Origin: Liolophura sinensis
Taxonomy: Eukaryota; Mollusca; Polyplacophora; Chitonida; Chitonidae
Length of the DNA stretch: 64,000 nt
Assembly (NCBI RefSeq): GCF_032854445.1
Contig: NC_088300.1
Span: forward strand, 14,451,570 to 14,515,569
Reading direction: 5' to 3'
Part shown: piece by piece, positions 39,101 through 46,651 of the stretch
How positions within the stretch are numbered: the first letter of the stretch is position 1
Layout of the letters: each line of letters opens with the position of its first letter
Notes under the pieces: model-generated
The model's input: the letters and a program-made list of their open reading frames with translations, nothing else
Databases searched by the model: none
What the model was told of the DNA's origin: nothing
Position numbers and translations under genes: made by a program

Positions 39101-42100
39101 ATTTACATAAATTAAATATATTTATTTAATGTTTGTACCTGAGTTCAAATCTAGCTTATGTTGTCTTTCTCTCTGGACTTACGTGGGAAGATCTGCCAGC
39201 AGCCTGCGGATGGTCGTGGGTTTCCCCGGACTTTGCTGAGTTCCTCCCATCATGATGTTGGCCGCCGTCATATAAGTGAAATATTCTTTCACAGCATAAA
39301 ACACAAATCAAATATATAATGTTTGTACTTGTATTTGACAGAGTTTTTCGAGGACCTGGCAGCAGAGGCTAGTTTAGACTCAGATAAACCTATTGTTGTG
39401 AAGAACGCTATCCATGCTCGTAAAACTATTGTGAGAAAAGCCCGAAGTCAGAAGTTTGAGAGTAGGCGGAGGTCCAATGGTAAGTTTGTACATGCTTGTA
39501 GATTACCTTATTTGCTAATGGAATGTATATTTCTTGCAATCTTTGCTCTAAGTAGATCACACACACACACACATGGGTATTGCATAACTTCTTCGACATT
39601 TGGCATGTGTTTGAAGATACGCAGTTTAACTGTACGTGTACATCTTCGTAATTCGAAACTACATGTCTATCAGCTTCGATGACCAGCATCAGGATTTCAT
39701 TAGATGTTACCTCAACTATAACACTAAAATATTGGTGGCATGGCGTTTAAGCCTTACTCATTCATTATTCAGTTATTCTTTAAAAATCTACATAAAATAT
39801 GCAGTAAATGTTGAAGAACTGTGGTACCCACTTGTATTATAATGCAGTAATAGACAGTGTATCCCCCACCCTTATTTATAATAACCCCCATGACTTTGGT
39901 GGAGTGTGCTGTAATAAGACTCATGTTATCCTTCAAAGCCTTTTGTACACATACTTATCAGATGCGAGATGTTGTTGTAGAATAGATTGTTGTTGGTATT
40001 TGAGCTTTTACACATTAGGAGGGCTAAAGTTTTTTGAGTAGTTCACAAAAATGTGAATGTATATATTTGTTGACGCCTGGATTTGCACAGACAGAAGTTG
40101 TATCTCACAGTAGACTGCTGAACAGGTGTGTTACCATCATTATATGTCACTGTTCAAAATCCATTATTGTAATATCCAGGTGTTTGGAAAAGTCGTTATA
40201 TCAATAACATATTGTGTCATGAAAAAGTACAACATTAAATACAATTCAGATGAATGAATAAGAATAAATGATTCACTGGACCAAAGTCACTCATGTTCAA
40301 CAGCACACGGCTGCTTAAGCATGAATCATTTAAAGTAAAAGAAAGCTAAAATATGAAGTCAGGTTCGTCGTGAAGACAACAGGAAACTGTGCGTGAAAAT
40401 TCTTTCATTTGTTTATTTATTTATTTTTTATGCGCGTGTTAAAAGGTATTCAGATATTTGAAAACTATGGTGGGCTTGTGAGCCATAATGACGGTATCCA
40501 AGAACTGTGACGTCACATCACCTTTTATCCTGATGTTCACAGGATGGGTGGAATCTTTGGTAACATTATTAAAGTAATCTTTCATTCATGCATCCAAAGA
40601 GTTATTCCAACATTCAGTGTCGTTATGGATAAACATCCTGTGACATCAGAGTTCCTAACCTCTGGTAGTGTGATCCATAAAGCCCACATCAAATGTTTGA
40701 GCGCCTTTAACTCTTTCCATAAAAATCTAAAAAAATAAATGAAAGTATATTTATGAATGGCTTTAAGTGGTCTACATTTATAGTGATGCCTACTTTGGTT
40801 TTCAGAGGTCTTTTCCTTTAAAATCAATTTTGAATTGCTTACTTCAGCCACTGTCAAACATGACTGACACTGAGCGTTTCAAATGATTGGAACTCCTTCC
40901 ACTGGCTGTTATAAGAATGAAGTTGTCTGCTTTTGATTGTCAGAACTCCACTGCCATCCATGTGACATAAAAGCACATGTACAGTTGCAAACATATGCTG
41001 TTCATAATCTTAAAAGCTGAAGGAGGAAATACTCAGGTTGAGCCTGAACAAAGTGTAATTCAATGTTCTACTGCTGTTCTCTTGCTACCAGATTAGAATT
41101 TGTTTGGAATATGTACATATATGGACTTGCACATGTATTTATGCTCGTGTTATCACTAGTAGCAAACTTCACACAGAGTGCTCCCCCCTTGCTAATCATT
41201 TCAGCTAACAGCTCTGCAGTGATGATGTAACAGCACTATTATGATGATATTTTTTTCCCTTAACGTTTCTTTTCTTGTAGCGGCCTTCTCAATGACAATG
41301 GCGATGTATGGTGGAAACCCTGTCTATGTTTGACATGTAAGATTTGGGTTCTTAAACTAGTAGTTAACTAACCCATTCCCACTTCACCCCCGCCAAACCC
41401 CGGGAATGTTACCTAGGTACTAACGCATTAACTGGGTAGCTTGGCTTACCATCTCCCACAACTAACTAAGCATGTTCTTTATGTCACAGCTACAGAATCT
41501 GTCACGTCAACTTATACAGAGATAATAACAATTTCTTATTGTAGCGTCCACAAGTGAGATCTTGTCCTTAAATGACTCCCACGAGTTCAGCCTGCAGTCA
41601 ACATAAGGGAGATAACTGTGTGTAGTGGGAGGTAACTTCTCCGGTTTCCTTGTCACATTTCTGTCACACTTGAAAGTTTTGTCTGCGTTTTGCACCAAGC
41701 TACTTATATATTCTGGGTCTTTTTGTTTCTTGTTTTTTTTTTTGGTTTTTCACTATGCAGTGCGTGCTTTTCTTTGCACCTAATTTTTGGTTGTGAGAAA
41801 AAGACTGTGGAGGAACAAATTTTTATTGAATAAAGTGTAAAATGTTCTTTAAAGGAGAAGAAAATTTAAATATCAATCAGATACCATTGAAAAGAGTATG
41901 CATTTCCTCACAGGTTCCTCACAGATAAAAATTCTAATAAGTACCTCAAGTTGATAAATTATAAATAAAGTAAGCGACAAAATCCGCTGTGGGTGATTCC
42001 ATTTTGCCTAAGAACTAGTCCTGAAGTCTTCTGTGTTAGGAGAAGAATTGCTGTCGGAAACCGCCTAAGTACAGTTTCTACATTTGCGGTAGAACTTTTT

Positions 42101-45100
42101 TCCCCAGAAGGTAGCGAAAAGTATAGTTCGTTTTCTGCTCAACGATCAGGAAACTGGAATGTAGGACATAGATTCCGAGTTTACATGAACAAGCTGGCAG
42201 ATTTAACATCTCTCATTGGCTGAGAGGCAACATACCCCCAGCATAAATTACAGCGTGTTAAAGCTGGAGGATGGGAAGGACTCAGTGATTTATGCCATCT
42301 TTACTGTTTTCAGGCTTTACATGTATGGCGAGGAAAAATGGCAAAATTATGCAGCAGGCACCACCAGATAGAACAAAATGTGCTCTTTTCAGCCTATAGT
42401 GTCATTTTTTAAAGTTTTCTTCTCCTTTAAATGTGTATACATTAGTTTTACAAGAAGGACCTGTACTTGTATTTTTAAATTGGCAAAATTCCTCGAATGT
42501 AATTTTAAACTGTAACAAATTTTCTTTGTCTTTTGGATGAAACGTATATAGGTTTAGATTGTATTACGTGTATAGTAGCAAGCATCACTTTCAAAAATCA
42601 GTTACAAATGATAAAGGATATTTAGGTGTTTTGTTGATGAAATATGCAACATTAGTTAAGTGTTTTCTGTATGGACATATAATTCTGTATGTATGTCTGA
42701 AGTTTTCTGTGTTGATTTAGTGCTGCACAGTGCTTCCGTGGGCTGTAGTAAGTGTAAACTTTGGGAAATATGGCGTTGAATAGTATCATTAGAGAGAGAA
42801 TGCCTGATTCAGGCCCCTCAGATCTCGTCCAGGAACAGATCCATCCACAAATATTTCCTTGAAGTACATAGGGACACATTAATCATTTAAAACTATTTTC
42901 CTCTAAACCTACATCTTAGGTTTTTACAGTGTAAGTATAGTTACAATAAATTATTATACACTAATTTGGATTTTTCTATATTTTTACTTATTTGTTATTT
43001 TTTTTGTGTTCAGTTTTTTTTTTTAAGTTTTATAATGAAAAAATAGTGTAATGTAGTTGTTATGACACTTCCCTTATCATTTCAAGCGTGAAATGGTCTT
43101 AAAATAATTCTTAAGCCTGGAAAACCTTAGTAATTAAACCCTGTATGCGAGAGATTTACAGTGTACATCATACATGTATGAATGGCAGACAATGTCTTTA
43201 TGATAAAATATTTTGCCTTTAATAGATAATGATAGAAAAGTGAAGTTACCCTTGGCGTTGTGCATGTTAAAAAGAGGTAATTGATAGTGTTACGTTGGGA
43301 AAGCAGTCGTGGTAAGGGGCACGTAGTAACTTGATCTGTCTATTAATACTGTTTGTTGTGTGGGTGGTACTTATTGATGTACTGGATTGGGTCAAATATG
43401 GTGGTTCAGGTTGTTATTGTGCACTATATAAAGATCTTTGAAGACAAATCTGATACGGTAAAAGTTGGCGCAGCAGGTGGTAGCCCAATGCTAAGATGGA
43501 ACGTTCCTATGTAACGCCCAGTCTTCCTCAAATAGACTTCCACTTGAACAATTTCACTAAAAATAACAGCTCAAAACTTTCTTTACATCTGGTATGCACT
43601 GATTCCCTGAGTCAGCCACACTGTAGTCATGTCACAGCCAGAATCAGTATACCAAAAGATAAACTCCTGACAAGAAGATCCAAATTCCATGTAATTGAAG
43701 GCAATAAAAAAAGAACAAAAACAAATTAGTTCTTAACGAAAAGTTAAGCTGGAAGAAATTTTCGAAAAGCCAGCAAATTCCTTGTTGAGACTTGCCAGAC
43801 GTTGGGTTGTCTTGTTTGATTCAAAAGGTTTAAATGGCTGAATTAAATGTTAAAACATGGTTTACCAGTGCTGGCCATGATGTAACTACAGGGTGATTGG
43901 GCTGTTATTTTTGGTGAAATTGTCTGCGTGGAAATCTAAGTTTGTGACAGAAGCTGGGCGTTACATAAGCTAAACAGCTGGTCTACACCATAAGCGACAA
44001 TAACAACTATATAAAATCAACTGAAAAAAAGTGTTCTGTCCCCACAGTTAACTGTGGTTGTTGTTGCGTACAAGGACTAGTGGGTTGGCTGTAACTCGCC
44101 ATTGTTGGATGCTTGCACTTGTGTACTTTTTTATCGTGTTTGTTAACACACTGGGCTCAGTTGTTGAAAAGTTTATTAGGGTGTAATTCCAGGCGGTCCT
44201 TACCTTGAAATGTCTGAGATTTATAAAGTATATGTATAAGCTGAATCCTCCAGAAATTAAACTTTGGTCACTTCAGTATCATTTACCTTTGTCCTTGATT
44301 TTGATTGCTATCTCCAGACATTGGAAATGTACAATTATCAGCTATTAAAGTGGACATCCAAGGCAGGCTGCTTAAAACCAATATTACAATTCCTGTTCAG
44401 ACAATGTCACTTTTGAACAACTGGTACCAGGTCTTCAGGCACAGATATGTTATTTCAGGTTATCAAATATAACTACACCATCAAATTGGCAGAGCTTACA
44501 GATGCAATTGATTGAACGTGTGATTACATAAAAATGTATATCCATGGTAACACATGTATTAGTGAACATACTTATTTGTTATAAATTGATACTTCCTGCC
44601 TGACATTACACACAAACATCATTCTGCCAAAATATAAGGATTTGAAAACAAAGCATTTTTTGCATGGGTATGGTTATGAATAGATATGCTTCTTTAATCT
44701 TATGGGAACATTTTGGCTTGCCTGAGTTAGATACAGGTAAATCACAACTAATAATACCCTCATTGAAAGGTAAAGATCGACCTAGTTGAATGATTTACAC
44801 TATCTTATACATTTTGAGAGAAATTAAGACTTTTTAGGCCTTTTAGGAAATGCACACATCTCTTTGCTGTAACCTTCATGGCTCATCTTTACACTAGATC
44901 ATGCAGTAAAGGCAAACCATTCCCTATTTCTTATGAGTTCAGAATATAGTCTAGCTCTAGCTTCATCAAAGCATCACTTATACTCTTTTTTTTCTCAGTT
45001 TTATAGTCCTAGACATCTAAGGCAAGCTTTGTTGTCTTCATCTGTATCAGGGATCATACAGTTAAATACAGAAAGAATGCTGATGAATGATTCCATTCCA

Positions 45101-45865
45101 CATGTCGAAAAAGCAAAGCGTATTTTGTTGTACTGAAGAAATGCATTGATATCCTGTAGGAGGACAGGGACTTGAATTTGTCACATGTATCTATCAGGCC
45201 ACGTGCATTGTGTCATACACATGTTCTTTAAATATGAATGACATGTTATTATCCCATATATTCACCAGTTACCCTTTTCCACTTGTAAGGAGATCTGTAT
45301 TCCCATTAAAGAGTTGTTTCCTGAAGTAGTTATTTCAAGCCTTACCTGTAAAATACAGGTATGTTTGAAAAAACTTACATATGGTACCAGAGTTAGTAAT
45401 TATGCATGTAGACATACTGTGGAAGAAGGTGGAACATATAGATGACATCTAAAAAACAGTATTATATAAATTTGAATTATGAATTGTCTTGAAAATATCC
45501 GGTGAGTGAAATTAACAAAGTAGATTTTTAGAAGCATGAAGTTTAAAATATTTGAAATTGATAAAGATACCTGTGATGTTCACATTGCTCTTTTTTTTGA
45601 TAAGAACTTAGTTTTTGATTTTCTTAGAATGACCTTTTTATAGTAAATGTATGTTCAATAATCAGTGTTTTTTGTGGGTTTTTTTTTTCTTTTAGTTCTG
45701 AGACATAGAACGTCCAGCTTGGATGAGTTGCGTGGAGATCGGGAGAAAGTGACTGTCCGGCGAGCTGCGACAACCGTGTACCGTGATACGCGCTCCGTGC
45801 CTGTGCTGAACCACAGCCTGGATGAAACCAGCTTGATGTCTCCTATTTTCACAGAGAGGCTGTGA
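5998..45865 (+). CDS. PLEKHD1: PLEKHD1 orthologue: PH domain plus coiled-coil protein
   Basis: Coding exons: 5998-6194, 11209-11302, 29542-29631, 29896-29972, 33782-33873, 34281-34333, 34644-34738, 35171-35264, 35598-35758, 36452-36542, 37612-37653, 38704-38854, 39342-39479, then 45696-45865 (long form) or 41281-41333 (short form). Every junction is AG/GT and every phase matches. The product is about 514 or 475 residues; human PLEKHD1 is about 500. Residues about 47-152 form a PH domain: GVLYKKPVGHQSSKWSKRYF, NIHPKGAIPMGECRV and the helix with the family's invariant Trp, DKWLELLQKAG. Residues about 160-410 are a highly charged coiled coil. Then follow FFEDLAAEASL and a basic patch KARSQKFESRRRSN. 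PH domains usually bind phosphoinositides or proteins, and the cellular role of PLEKHD1 is little known. Intron 2 is 18.2 kb and splits the PH domain. Orthology rests on remembered motifs (WSRRFF, NIHPKG, VTWKN). Confidence 0.88.
7059..7263 (+). repeat. tRNA-derived SINE, family D
   Basis: tRNA-like head (GCAGTAGCTCGCTGTGG, then B-box-like GTTCAAATCC) with a body unlike family A. It ends in the same kind of tail: a degenerate TTGAGCATGACAT, AAACACTAATCAAATAAAT. Confidence 0.6.
8411..8560 (-). repeat. SINE family A, partial
   Basis: Reverse copy: tail TTGTTTGATTGGTGTTTTAT, then CCCACGTACGACCGGAGAGG and CCAGCATGAGCTGGACTT. The tRNA A-box end is missing. Confidence 0.85.
11209..11302 (+). CDS. 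PLEKHD1: PLEKHD1 exon 2 (PH domain)
   Basis: Acceptor CCTTTCCAG, donor GTATGT. It encodes RYFILKDGWLLYYAENERRE and ends at NIHPK. The first codon is completed across the junction with exon 1. Confidence 0.9.
13192..13412 (+). repeat. SINE family A
   Basis: Begins at CTCTCACCAAAGCGGTCACT (lacks the A-box end) and runs through GCTCATGTTGGCTTCC to CAATCAAATAAATAAATA. Confidence 0.88.
14391..14960 (+). repeat. segmental duplication copy 1 (SINE-bearing)
   Basis: Sequence on both sides of the SINE (GGATATATTTTCATTATT before; AGAGTGAAGATT, TATTGGTATTGC, AAACTTGTACATGAA after) matches 16919-17150 in order and orientation. Confidence 0.75.
14520..14783 (-). repeat. SINE family A, full length with target duplication
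   Basis: Reverse copy complete from the ATTT/TTTGATTGATG tail to GACTGAGCCACGGAGGCCCC (tRNA 5' end with A-box). Flanked by the direct repeat TATAAAAGAAG at about 14507-14517 and 14784-14794. A paralogous SINE-free site exists at about 16995-17010. Confidence 0.92.
15174..15360 (+). repeat. tandem duplication, about 85 bp, two copies
   Basis: CTGAAACTGGCCAATCCAAC ... GTGCATAAATTGC is repeated about 106 bp later as CTGAAATCTGGCCAACCCAA ... GTGCATAAATTGC with several differences. Confidence 0.7.
16919..17150 (+). repeat. segmental duplication copy 2 (empty site)
   Basis: It contains GGATATATTTTTAATATT, ACAAAAGAAGAGTGAAGATT, TATTGGCATTAC and AAACTTGTACATCAA uninterrupted. It is therefore the pre-insertion form of the duplicated segment at 14391-14960. 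Confidence 0.75.
18118..18236 (+). repeat. SINE family A, 3' part
   Basis: CCCCCGGGCTCTGTGCGATT, TAATGCTGGCTGCTGTCATG and the tail CACCAATCAAATAAGTAAAT. Confidence 0.85.
19112..19404 (-). repeat. SINE family C, near full length
   Basis: Reverse copy. It contains TTTTTCAGTCATGTGGTAAC (tail), CATGCTGAAGACACAAGG and GACACCCACACC (body). The reverse strand has a tRNA-like head, GGCCTACTTGTTTAGAGGA then AAACCTGGGTTGGATC (B-box-like). Confidence 0.78.
20255..20375 (+). repeat. short tandem duplication, about 60 bp, two copies
   Basis: AGATGTGTTTCATCATGCAT ... GAAAGCTCCAAAAAGATTT recurs as AGATGTCTTTCACTGTGCGT ... GAAAGCTCCAAACAGATTT. Confidence 0.65.
21832..22236. repeat. 45-bp tandem array, nine units
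   Basis: The unit contains ATTGATGTATCGAAATATCA, TCTCCTACATCC and ACAGATCTGAG; it starts at 21832, 21877, 21922, 21967, 22012, 22057, 22102, 22147 and 22192. Units differ at only a few positions. Because 45 is divisible by three, both strands stay open through it (minus-strand product repeats a 15-residue unit containing CGCRRLIFRYINTQ). Confidence 0.95.
22244..22345 (-). CDS. possible isolated exon, opposite strand
   Basis: A 102-bp block with acceptor TATCGCAG and donor GTGAAG, phase 0-0. It encodes VSELGPEAYQYKSDEEVPTE then AYLNVIGAIHGQLQ, which looks like real protein. I do not recognise the family. No partner exons were found on the minus strand nearby, so it may be one exon of a nested antisense gene, an exon of a displaced gene copy, or chance. 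The 45-bp array starts within 10 bp of its donor. Confidence 0.35.
22714..23046 (-). repeat. tRNA-derived SINE, family B
   Basis: Reverse copy: tail TTGGGGTTTAACGCG and TTTTTCAGTCATATGACGAC, body CCCCTTCATGCTGAATGCCA, and tRNA-like head with B-box-like AGGATTGATCCTGG and ACTAACTGTGCTATCG. Same family as 56399-56752. Confidence 0.85.
25484..25545 (+). repeat. SINE 3' tail fragment with (CATT)n
   Basis: TTGCCATGATGTGTCGAAAT followed by a CATT array. It resembles the tail at 29455-29530 (CGCCATGATGTGGCTGAAAT ... CATTCATT). Confidence 0.55.
27752..28268 (+). repeat. SINE family C with triplicated head
   Basis: Three consecutive units of about 130 bp (from about 27766, 27898 and 28026), each GTGTAGTGGTT-like, TCCTCCTCAAAGTTGAGAGA, GGGTGGGGTGTCATGTCT, CAGTGGCAG. 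Only the last continues into the family C 3' part (CAGAAGACACAG, CTCCTCGTTGTCATATGACT, GAAAAATTGTGAAGTATG). Confidence 0.85.
28973..29160. repeat. 188-bp near-perfect palindrome (foldback element)
   Basis: Left arm TAGATTGACAGAGGCATTAC ... CTTACATCGTT and right arm AACGATGTAAG ... GTAATGCCTTTGTCAATCTA pair around a loop of about 19 bp. Direct repeats of about 22 bp (GAAACCAGAGTGCTTAG / GAAGCCAGAGTGCTTAG) flank it. Foldback MITE or hairpin element. Confidence 0.88.
29205..29393 (+). repeat. SINE family A, diverged
   Basis: CTCATGCTGGCTTCCTCACC, GAAGGTCTGTCAGAAACCTG, CCCACCATAATACTGGCTGT and the tail GCCAATCAAATAAAG. Confidence 0.82.
29455..29530 (+). repeat. SINE 3' tail fragment
   Basis: CCCACTGGGTCGCCATGATG, TGGCTGAAATATTGCTGATG and a CATTCATTTATT end. 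It stops about 12 bp before the exon 3 acceptor of PLEKHD1. Confidence 0.5.
29542..29631 (+). CDS. PLEKHD1: PLEKHD1 exon 3 (PH domain)
   Basis: 90 bp, phase 0-0. It encodes GAIPMGECRVTATKEANQPF and LCLESAEME. The acceptor tract TTCACTCTTTTATTGCAG follows directly on the CATT-rich 3' tail of a SINE. Confidence 0.9.
29896..29972 (+). CDS. PLEKHD1: PLEKHD1 exon 4 (PH C-terminal helix)
   Basis: 77 bp. It encodes NLVLGAENEFERDKWLELLQ with the conserved helix tryptophan of PH domains. Donor GTAAGT. Confidence 0.9.
30120..31060. repeat. minisatellite, about 22-27 bp units, with higher-order blocks
   Basis: Dozens of units of the type TTTGTGGTACACATGTACAG alternating with CCCATG, CATATG and CATGTATG variants. 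A long stretch around CAGAATGTGCTTGTGGTGCC recurs about 305 bp apart (30401 and 30706) and another block about 452 bp apart (30141 and 30593), so larger blocks were duplicated. All open frames here are by-products. Confidence 0.95.
31072..31222 (+). repeat. SINE family A, 3' half
   Basis: TTTGCCAGCAACCTGCAGAT, CCACCATAATGCTGGCCACC and CACCAATCAGATAAATAAAT. It lies directly at the end of the minisatellite. Confidence 0.9.
32125..32456. repeat. 83-bp tandem array, four units
   Basis: Unit from ACCACAGAAGTAAATTCTAC to ATGTGGGTGCACAACAA; the four copies are nearly identical, implying recent amplification. Confidence 0.95.
33222..33310 (+). repeat. degraded SINE family A 3' end
   Basis: CTTCCACCCATAAAACCTGA, GTCGTTATAAAAGCGAAAAA and TTCTTGAGTATCGCATTTAA follow the family A order with many differences. 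Confidence 0.55.
33782..33873 (+). CDS. PLEKHD1: PLEKHD1 exon 5
   Basis: 92 bp. It encodes TWSNIQLSDTMIQQLESQGQ and then QMAQEKQDVF, the link from PH domain to coiled coil. This resembles vertebrate PLEKHD1 closely (TW, single Q-L-E-Q-G core). Confidence 0.88.
34281..34333 (+). CDS. PLEKHD1: PLEKHD1 exon 6
   Basis: 53 bp. It encodes DRLQSEVLALSDEKIRTE, coiled coil. Acceptor AATTGCAG, donor GTAAGT. Confidence 0.85.
34644..34738 (+). CDS. PLEKHD1: PLEKHD1 exon 7
   Basis: 95 bp. It encodes ELEKLNKELEKEKTKMESFM then DELQQEYDKIK, heptad-like coiled coil. Donor GTGAGT. Confidence 0.88.
35171..35264 (+). CDS. PLEKHD1: PLEKHD1 exon 8
   Basis: 94 bp. It encodes ELEETQDTMSKVETERSELT then EVLSRQEASLE. 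Acceptor GTTGTTGCAG. Confidence 0.87.
35598..35758 (+). CDS. PLEKHD1: PLEKHD1 exon 9
   Basis: 161 bp. It encodes DLGKEKEKILNKLQERES, then LRKYLKEIEEKTETLLHEKA. Long coiled coil; its acceptor TATAAAG is weak but the reading frame and donor GTAAGG are clear. Confidence 0.85.
36452..36542 (+). CDS. PLEKHD1: PLEKHD1 exon 10
   Basis: 91 bp. It encodes WKENEEWALQLAEEKQHFSE then HAQELQATIK, coiled coil. Acceptor AATTTTCAG, donor GTAACA. Confidence 0.86.
36590..36760 (+). repeat. tRNA-like SINE, unclassified
   Basis: A-box-like CTTAGTGGTTAGGACAC and B-box-like GGTCTGGGTTGATCAC at tRNA spacing, followed by TGGACAGGCAATTTGTGGAT. In PLEKHD1 intron 10. No second copy in the window. Confidence 0.45.
37612..37653 (+). 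CDS. PLEKHD1: PLEKHD1 exon 11 (42 bp)
   Basis: Fourteen codons, DLTVQKEMTEAELK, phase 0-0, acceptor TTTACTTACAG and a weaker donor GTGGGG. Being a multiple of three it could be skipped without frame change. Confidence 0.8.
38138..38402 (+). repeat. SINE family A, full length with target duplication
   Basis: Complete from GGGGGCCTCTGTGGCTCAGT to CAATCAAATAAAGAAATAAA. It is flanked by the direct repeat TTGAAGACAGAG at 38126-38137 and 38403-38414. Confidence 0.93.
38704..38854 (+). CDS. PLEKHD1: PLEKHD1 exon 12
   Basis: 151 bp. It encodes EEVRARLDAEKRLRNAELSV and ends KEEMIVDVKRLK. This matches the end of the vertebrate coiled coil (VRMDLERRLREAE from memory). Confidence 0.88.
39139..39316 (+). 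repeat. SINE family A, 5'-truncated, next to exon 13
   Basis: Starts at the B-box (CTGAGTTCAAATC) and ends AAACACAAATCAAATA. Target duplication TAATGTTTGTAC at 39127-39138 and 39317-39328. It ends 25 bp before exon 13. Confidence 0.9.
39342..39479 (+). CDS. PLEKHD1: PLEKHD1 exon 13
   Basis: 138 bp. It encodes FFEDLAAEASLDSDKPIVVK, then NAIHARKTIVRKARS and a basic patch ESRRRSN. The acceptor lies only 13 bp after a SINE target-site duplication. The exon joins in phase to either downstream terminal exon. Confidence 0.88.
41281..41333 (+). CDS. PLEKHD1: candidate alternative last exon of PLEKHD1 (14a)
   Basis: Strong acceptor (TTTCTTTTCTTGTAG) in the correct phase. It encodes AAFSMTMAMYGGNPVYV and a stop, with an AATAAA at 41829-41834. 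Alternatively its first 30 bp, ending TATG before GTGGAA, form an in-frame microexon that splices on to 45696, but that donor is weak. No codon evidence beyond length, so transcript data are decisive. Confidence 0.5.
41829..41834 (+). terminator. candidate polyadenylation signal for exon 14a
   Basis: AATAAA about 500 bp after the exon 14a stop codon, just before a MITE. Only relevant if 14a is a terminal exon. Confidence 0.35.
41848..42431. mobile_element. MITE, 584 bp
   Basis: The ends TTTAAAGGAGAAGAAAA and TTTTCTTCTCCTTTAAA form terminal inverted repeats of about 23 bp. The internal 228-bp open frame has no recognisable domain. The target duplication may be TTTAA or TTAA and cannot be separated from the repeat. 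Confidence 0.7.
43508..43967. mobile_element. MITE with long inverted repeats, TA target
   Basis: TGTAACGCCCAG ... CTGGGCGTTACA, each flanked by TA. Similarity continues inward about 75 bp (ACTTCCAC, ACAATTTCAC, AAAAATAACAGC on both arms). This fits a non-autonomous Tc1/mariner-type element. Confidence 0.78.
45696..45865 (+). CDS. PLEKHD1: PLEKHD1 last exon (14b)
   Basis: The acceptor follows a long T-rich tract (TTTTTTTTTCTTTTAG). It encodes LRHRTSSLDELRGDREKVTV, then RRAATTVYRDTRSV and ends SPIFTERL. Arg/Ser-rich tail with good codon usage; the phase matches exon 13. Confidence 0.85.
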
Positions 45866-46651
45866 CATGAAGGCCAATGCTTCAGCCACCAGCACAACAC
45901 ATATACACCATAAAGCCTGGTGTCGGAAGTGGGATCCACGCTGCCATAGTTGTCATGAAGTTCCATCCAGCACCTCCAGATGTTGTGATCATTGTTTATA
46001 CAAAGAGACCAAAGATGATCTGTTTGGTATTTTCCTCCGTCTCTGCACATGTCTATCACAGTTTTATATATACTTTGTACCACTATTTAATAGTTTTGAA
46101 GATGTGATATTGTAGCGGTGATCAACTAAAAGCTTGTGTTACTTCTCCGGATCATTTTCAGAGTGTTCCTGCAACATACATACACATTGTGCATTTGTGG
46201 TTCATCTTTGAATTCCATACTTCCGTGGAATTGTGGTGTGCACATGCTGTAGTTTTAGGGCAGCAGTTTTGGTTTGGGTAGAGGCCGTCCTCCCATATTT
46301 TGTAATGTGGCAGAGTTACACATTCGATCCGTCTTGTTACCACTGAAGTACATTGCTCATGCCTCTTGTGATTGCCTGTATACATGTATAGGGATGTTTC
46401 ATGCAACATTATTGTTCTTTTGAAACATTTATTTTCATACACCATGCTATTTGTTATATGACACAGAAAATATGCCTATGTACATACAAGATATGGACTT
46501 ATCAGATATAATATAACTAACTTGTATGCCTTTTAAACATAAATTGCACATTGTAAGTGGGGTTAAAGGAAGTAAAGATTTTCAAAAAAGAACATTCTAT
46601 CTCCTAATACGCCTCTTAATAGGGAGTACATCTGATTTATGGTTTAATAAA
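45866..46651 (+). other. PLEKHD1: probable PLEKHD1 3' UTR
   Basis: Non-coding sequence after the stop codon, with the first canonical AATAAA at 46646-46651. The overlapping open frames here have no recognisable content. Confidence 0.5.

Larger units (their letters stand above)
39480..45695 (+). other. PLEKHD1 intron 13
   Basis: It contains candidate exon 14a, two MITEs (41848-42431 and 43508-43967) and otherwise AT-rich unique sequence with no coding signal that I can support. Confidence 0.7.
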
